The position numbers and the translations under genes are program-made. DNA of 8,386 nt, taken from contig DATGIN010000283.1 of assembly GCA_035295705.1 (NCBI GenBank), forward strand, positions 1 through 8,386. Reading direction: 5' to 3'. Positions within the stretch are counted from its first letter, which is position 1. Each line of letters starts with the position of its first letter. This DNA comes from Poindextera sp035295705. Its GTDB lineage: Bacteria; Pseudomonadota; Alphaproteobacteria; Caulobacterales; Caulobacteraceae. Below the pieces are notes generated by a model that saw only the letters and a program-made list of their open reading frames with translations, was not told the origin of the DNA and did not search any database. Below, one piece after another: positions 6,029 through 8,386 of the stretch.

Positions 6029-6036
6029 TCCCATCC

Positions 6037-7317
6037 ATGCCCATCGCCGAACGCGTCACCGGCCACACCCATCCGCTGATCGCGGCGCTGGCGGCCGATC
6101 CGTCCGGCGCCGACGCCTTCTGGGCGCGCATGGCTGCGGAGAAGACGCCGCTGATCGAGCCCGACCCGGCCAACCCCGGCCACAGCCTCGTCACCTACGT
6201 CTATCCGATGCCCGAGGGCGCCCAGTGGGTGGTGATCGGCGCGGGCGCCGGCGAGCCGCCGCAGAATGTCATGGACATGCTCGCCGGGACCAACGTCCTG
6301 CACGCCACCTACCGCTACCGCAACGACGTGCGCGCCACCTACGGCTTCGTGCTCGACGGGCCGCTGATCGACCAGGCGACCGTCACCCAGGCGGAGTGGG
6401 ACGCCTTTCTCGAGCGGATGATGACCACGCAGCCGCTGCCCGACCCCACCGCCCGCGAGACGTGGACCAGCCGCCGCACCGGCGGCGTTCCCGACGAGGT
6501 CGGCTCGGTGGTCAGCCTGCCCGACGCCGCGCCGCAGCCGTTCGTGCAGCGCCGGGCGGACGTCGCGCGCGGCCATATCGAGCGCGCCGACGCGTTCAAG
6601 AGCGAGACCCTGGGCAACGAGCGGCGCGTCTGGGTCTACACGCCGGCGGGATACGATGCCGATCGGTCCGAGCCCTATCCGCTGCTCGTGGCGTTCGACG
6701 GCGGCGCCTCGCTCACCAACACGCCCATCCACGTGACCCTCGACAACCTCATCGCCGAGGCGCGCATCCGGCCCATGGTCGCGGTCTTCGTCGACAACCC
6801 GACGCCCAGCTCGCGCAATGACGAGCTGCCGTGCAGCGAACCGTTCGCCCGCTTCATGGAAAGCGAGCTCATCCCGTGGCTGCGGGCGAGCCACAACGTC
6901 TCGCACGACCCCGCCGACGCCTACGTCACCGGCGTCAGCTATGGCGGCCTCGCCTCCATGTGGATGGGCTTTCGCCTGCCGCACCTGTTCGGGAACATCC
7001 TCGCCCAGGCGCCCTCGCTCTGGTGGGGGCCGGGCTTCGACATCGCCAAGCCGCGGCGCTCGCAGAGCTACCCCGGCGGCTGGCTGATCGACCAGTACGC
7101 GCAGGCGGACAAGCTCCCTTTGCGCATCTGGCAGGAGATCGGCCTGATGGAGCACGCGGATCTGATGATCGAGCCCAACCGCCGCATGAAGGCGGTGCTG
7201 GAGGCCAAGGGCTACGACCTCACCTACTCCGAGCCCCCCGGCGCGCACGACTACGCCCTCTGGCGCGGGACGATCGCGGACGCGCTGCAGGCGATGGCGC
7301 CGGCGGTCGCCCGCTAG
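6037..7317 (+). CDS. Enterochelin esterase (Fes)-like alpha/beta-hydrolase
   Basis: A 426-residue protein in two parts. The N-terminal domain (about 20-115: FWARMAAEKTPLIEPDPANP, LVTYVYPMP, GTNVLHATYRYRNDVRATYG) matches the beta-sandwich domain of bacterial enterochelin esterases. The catalytic part (about 185-420) has VYTPAGYD, the conserved PLLVAFDGG (215-223), the nucleophile elbow GVSYGG with Ser301, and the base His404 in PGAHDYALWR, the position of the Fes GGHD-W motif. Family enzymes are cytosolic and cut ester bonds in iron-siderophore complexes; relatives act on other polyesters or peptide esters. There is no signal peptide, consistent with the cytosol. No siderophore receptor, reductase or synthesis gene is in the window, so the siderophore role is only a family-based possibility. 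Its divergent neighbour is another hydrolase. A perfect 12-bp palindrome overlaps its stop codon. Confidence 0.93.
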   Translation: MPIAERVTGHTHPLIAALAADPSGADAFWARMAAEKTPLIEPDPANPGHSLVTYVYPMPEGAQWVVIGAGAGEPPQNVMDMLAGTNVLHATYRYRNDVRATYGFVLDGPLIDQATVTQAEWDAFLERMMTTQPLPDPTARETWTSRRTGGVPDEVGSVVSLPDAAPQPFVQRRADVARGHIERADAFKSETLGNERRVWVYTPAGYDADRSEPYPLLVAFDGGASLTNTPIHVTLDNLIAEARIRPMVAVFVDNPTPSSRNDELPCSEPFARFMESELIPWLRASHNVSHDPADAYVTGVSYGGLASMWMGFRLPHLFGNILAQAPSLWWGPGFDIAKPRRSQSYPGGWLIDQYAQADKLPLRIWQEIGLMEHADLMIEPNRRMKAVLEAKGYDLTYSEPPGAHDYALWRGTIADALQAMAPAVAR

Positions 7318-7321
7318 CGGG
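7310..7321. repeat. 12-bp palindrome across the esterase stop codon
   Basis: CCCGCTAGCGGG is perfectly self-complementary and contains the TAG stop of the Fes-like gene. With no loop or T-run it is unlikely to be a terminator. A similar loopless palindrome follows the RcnB-like gene's stop (1661-1672). Confidence 0.4.
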
Positions 7322-7587
7322 GCCGTGCGTCCGCCTTGGCTGCGGCGCGACTCGATAGCTCGCACGAAATCACCGTATTCGAGCCCCATCGATTCCCGAA
7401 ATACTGACCGATATATTTCATATAGCATGTAAGAGCTGGCGCGCTCCGGCTGTCCGTCGCGAACAATATTTCGCTCGATCAAGTTTTTCGCGGATAATTT
7501 GCGTGCAGAGGAGCCGGTTTCCGGCTATGTATTCTGTTCCAGCCGTCGACTCGCGCCGCGCGTCCGGTCGGTTCAAGAAAGAACGCC
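7318..7587. other. Intergenic spacer with A+T-rich core
   Basis: These 270 bp hold no convincing gene. By direct count 7361-7500 has 67 G/C of 140 (48%), far below the surrounding DNA. The core includes ATATATTTCATATAG (7411-7425) and AATATTTCG near 7465. A minus-strand frame starts at 7482 (MIERNIVRDGQPERASSYML...), but it uses A/T-ending codons unlike the rest of the window and soon runs into the complement of the esterase gene, so it is not called. A 6-bp hairpin AGCCGG-TTT-CCGGCT (7512-7526) lies between this core and the small-gene cluster. The tract may hold the cluster's promoter, be a binding site for an AT-preferring protein, or be a relic of inserted DNA. Confidence 0.5.
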
Positions 7588-7716
7588 ATGCCCAGGCTCG
7601 TCCAGCCGACGCGTCCGCCCCGCAAGGGGCTGTTCGACCCGCGCTCCACCGGCGCCGCCTTGCCGCTCCGAACGCCGGCCATCCTGGCGTTGCGCGGGAC
7701 CTTCAAGGGCCGCTGA
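7588..7716 (+). CDS. 42-residue Arg/Pro-rich small protein
   Basis: ATG at 7588 opens 42 codons ending TGA at 7714-7716. The product begins MPRLVQPTRPPRKGLFDPRS and ends ILALRGTFKGR; it is basic and rich in proline and arginine. Almost every codon ends in G or C, whereas the overlapping frames (for example from ATG 7527) show mixed third positions, so this frame is the best supported. Only a weak purine run (AAGAAAGAA, about 7575-7583) precedes it. One base separates its stop from the GTG of the next gene, suggesting coupled translation. Function is unknown. It could be a small regulatory or ribosome-associated peptide, but nothing shows this. Confidence 0.5.
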   Translation: MPRLVQPTRPPRKGLFDPRSTGAALPLRTPAILALRGTFKGR

Positions 7717-7717
7717 G

Positions 7718-7966
7718 GTGACTCTCTCCAGCGGCCAGATCGACACCTTGCGCAACCTGGCGGGCAGGAAGGCGGGCGACGATGTCGGCTGGGTGAAGAT
7801 CGCCCCGGCGCGCGAGCTGACCGACCTCGGCCTCGCGGCGCGCTGCCGAAGCGGCTGGCGGATCACCATCGCCGGCGAAGCCGCGCTCGGACGGGCCGGC
7901 GGAACTATCCGCGCTGCGTGCGCGACCTTGCCGTTTCGCCCGCGCGACCTCCCGACCGGGCCATGA
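7718..7966 (+). CDS. 82-residue winged-helix-like small protein
   Basis: The frame is taken from GTG at 7718, with AAGGG (7705-7709) 8 nt upstream inside the preceding gene. An upstream in-frame ATG at 7499 would add 73 residues of low-complexity shadow sequence. The product reads LSSGQIDTLRNLAGRK... VKIAPARELTDLGLAARC... GWRITIAGEAALGRAG. The pattern of helix, then a helix ending in LTDLGLA, then a short strand and GW-IT-AGEAAL resembles the recognition helix and wing of MarR/PadR-like winged-helix proteins, at about half their length. This is a fold inference from pattern only. The C-terminal 25 residues look unstructured. Its stop overlaps the next gene's start (ATGA, 7963-7966). A cytosolic small DNA-binding or protein-binding module is possible. 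Confidence 0.65.
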   Translation: MTLSSGQIDTLRNLAGRKAGDDVGWVKIAPARELTDLGLAARCRSGWRITIAGEAALGRAGGTIRAACATLPFRPRDLPTGP

Positions 7967-8214
7967 CGACCTCGCCGCTCGAGGACATGGACGCCCGGTT
8001 CCTGGCCCAGGAGCGGATCGTCGATGCGCTGCTCCGCGCCCTGGCGATCGGCCAACCCGAGTTGCTGGACACGGTGCGCGGCGTCCTGGTCGACACCGAG
8101 TTCACGCATGCCGGCAAGCCGGAGCAGTTCGCGACCGTGCACCAACAGATTCGCAAGCGTCTCGAGGGCGCCGCCGCCTTCGCCGCCGAGCACGGCGGCG
8201 GCCCGACCGCATAG
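7963..8214 (+). CDS. 83-residue helical small protein
   Basis: ATG at 7963 overlaps the previous stop (ATGA) and the frame ends TAG at 8212-8214. The product starts MTTSPLEDMDARFLAQERIV and continues DALLRALAIGQPELLDTVRG, a QIRKRLEGAAAFAAEHGG segment and a short tail. It is predicted mostly helical, with no signal peptide, membrane span or cysteine. Codon third positions are strongly G/C. Upstream in-frame extension to 7918 is possible but would overlap the preceding gene by nearly 50 bases, so the coupled start is preferred. I do not recognise the family. Its place in a four-gene run implies co-expression with the winged-helix-like protein. Confidence 0.72.
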   Translation: MTTSPLEDMDARFLAQERIVDALLRALAIGQPELLDTVRGVLVDTEFTHAGKPEQFATVHQQIRKRLEGAAAFAAEHGGGPTA

Positions 8215-8219
8215 CCGGC

Positions 8220-8386
8220 ATGGACAAGACCAACTGGATCTACATCGAGCACGAAGGCCGGCTGCATCGCGGCTTCACGGTCGGCTGGCCGCGGGAGATC
8301 TGGTCGTTCGAAGACCGCGCCTGGACGCCCTATGCCGGCGAGGTTCCCAGGCCGGAAGGCTGGGGCGCGCAGATCAGCGAGGCGGA
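8220..8386 (+). CDS. Hypothetical protein, partial (C-terminus off the right edge)
   Basis: ATG at 8220 lies 5 nt after the previous stop and the frame stays open to the last base, giving 55 residues plus two bases. The product begins MDKTNWIYIEHEGRLHRGFT and continues VGWPREIWSFEDRAWTPYAG. It is rich in tryptophan and aromatic residues with alternating polar and hydrophobic positions, suggesting beta strands. There is no ribosome site of note, so translation probably depends on coupling to the gene before it. Function is unknown, and the missing C-terminus prevents a family call. Confidence 0.7.
   Translation, partial: MDKTNWIYIEHEGRLHRGFTVGWPREIWSFEDRAWTPYAGEVPRPEGWGAQISEA

Noticed and set aside
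4012..7317. A single 1101-residue plus-strand frame that would cover both hydrolase loci.
   Set aside because: Its first 675 codons are the complement of the 3889-5841 gene and the promoter spacer, with Arg/Gly/Ala-rich, domain-free sequence. The real gene starts at 6037 behind GGGAGG and shows Fes-type domains.
5971..7482. A 503-residue minus-strand frame.
   Set aside because: Beyond its first ~55 codons it is the antisense of the Fes-like gene, with no domain. It has the low-complexity look of a high-G+C shadow.
7527..7721. Alternative plus frame MYSVPAVDSRRASGRFKKER... overlapping the 42-residue gene.
   Set aside because: Its third codon positions are mixed A/T/G/C, unlike the nearly pure G/C of the frame from 7588.
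7573..8193. A 206-residue minus-strand frame opposite the small-gene cluster.
   Set aside because: The plus-strand frames have coupled starts and stops and better third-position G/C bias. The minus product shows no recognisable motif.
1..8386. CRISPR arrays, tRNA genes, transposase or phage genes, and defence-system cores.
   Set aside because: I looked on both strands and saw no spaced direct repeats, tRNA-like cloverleaf, transposase motif or recognisable defence domain.

Overview
The window is very G+C-rich. Its codons end mostly in G or C, genes are tightly packed on both strands, and overlaps of the ATGA or shared-stop type occur. Together with the protein families (RcnB-like secreted protein, VOC and GST enzymes, ClpX-type zinc-finger/HTH protein, Fes-like esterase) this fits an alphaproteobacterial chromosome. 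Caulobacterales (Caulobacter/Phenylobacterium-like) is my guess, but the sequence alone does not prove it. I see no rRNA, tRNA, CRISPR array, IS element or phage gene.

Left part (1-2210): a secreted hypothetical protein leaves the left edge on the minus strand. Divergent from it is a 53-residue single-span membrane microprotein (704-865). Its stop codon interlocks (CTAG) with that of a convergent small helical protein (862-1146, minus). A short RcnB-like exported protein follows (1385-1660, plus), then a second small helical protein (1721-2044, minus). The two minus-strand small proteins are paralogues: 63 positions align without a gap.

Middle (2211-3888): a VOC/glyoxalase-fold protein (minus) and a glutathione S-transferase-like protein (plus) diverge from a 149-bp spacer. 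After the GST comes a compact array of three copies of the palindrome GTCAAC-N5-GTTGAC. The array ends directly at the Shine-Dalgarno sequence of a 130-residue protein that joins a ClpX-type C4 zinc finger to a helix-turn-helix. This gene with its probable operator is the most striking regulatory unit in the window.

Right-middle (3889-7317): two large alpha/beta-hydrolases are divergently transcribed from a 195-bp spacer. One is a 650-residue GGSGG-type hydrolase with a C-terminal PKD-like domain and no visible signal peptide. The other is a 426-residue two-domain esterase of the enterochelin esterase (Fes) type. Their shared spacer and cytosolic look suggest they may act on related ester substrates. 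No siderophore or TonB gene is in view to say which.

Right end (7318-8386): a spacer with an unusually A+T-rich core (about 48% G+C over 7361-7500) precedes a compact plus-strand run of four tiny genes: 42 aa, 82 aa winged-helix-like, 83 aa, and one cut by the window edge. They are separated by +1, -4 and +5 nt and look translationally coupled. None has a recognised function.
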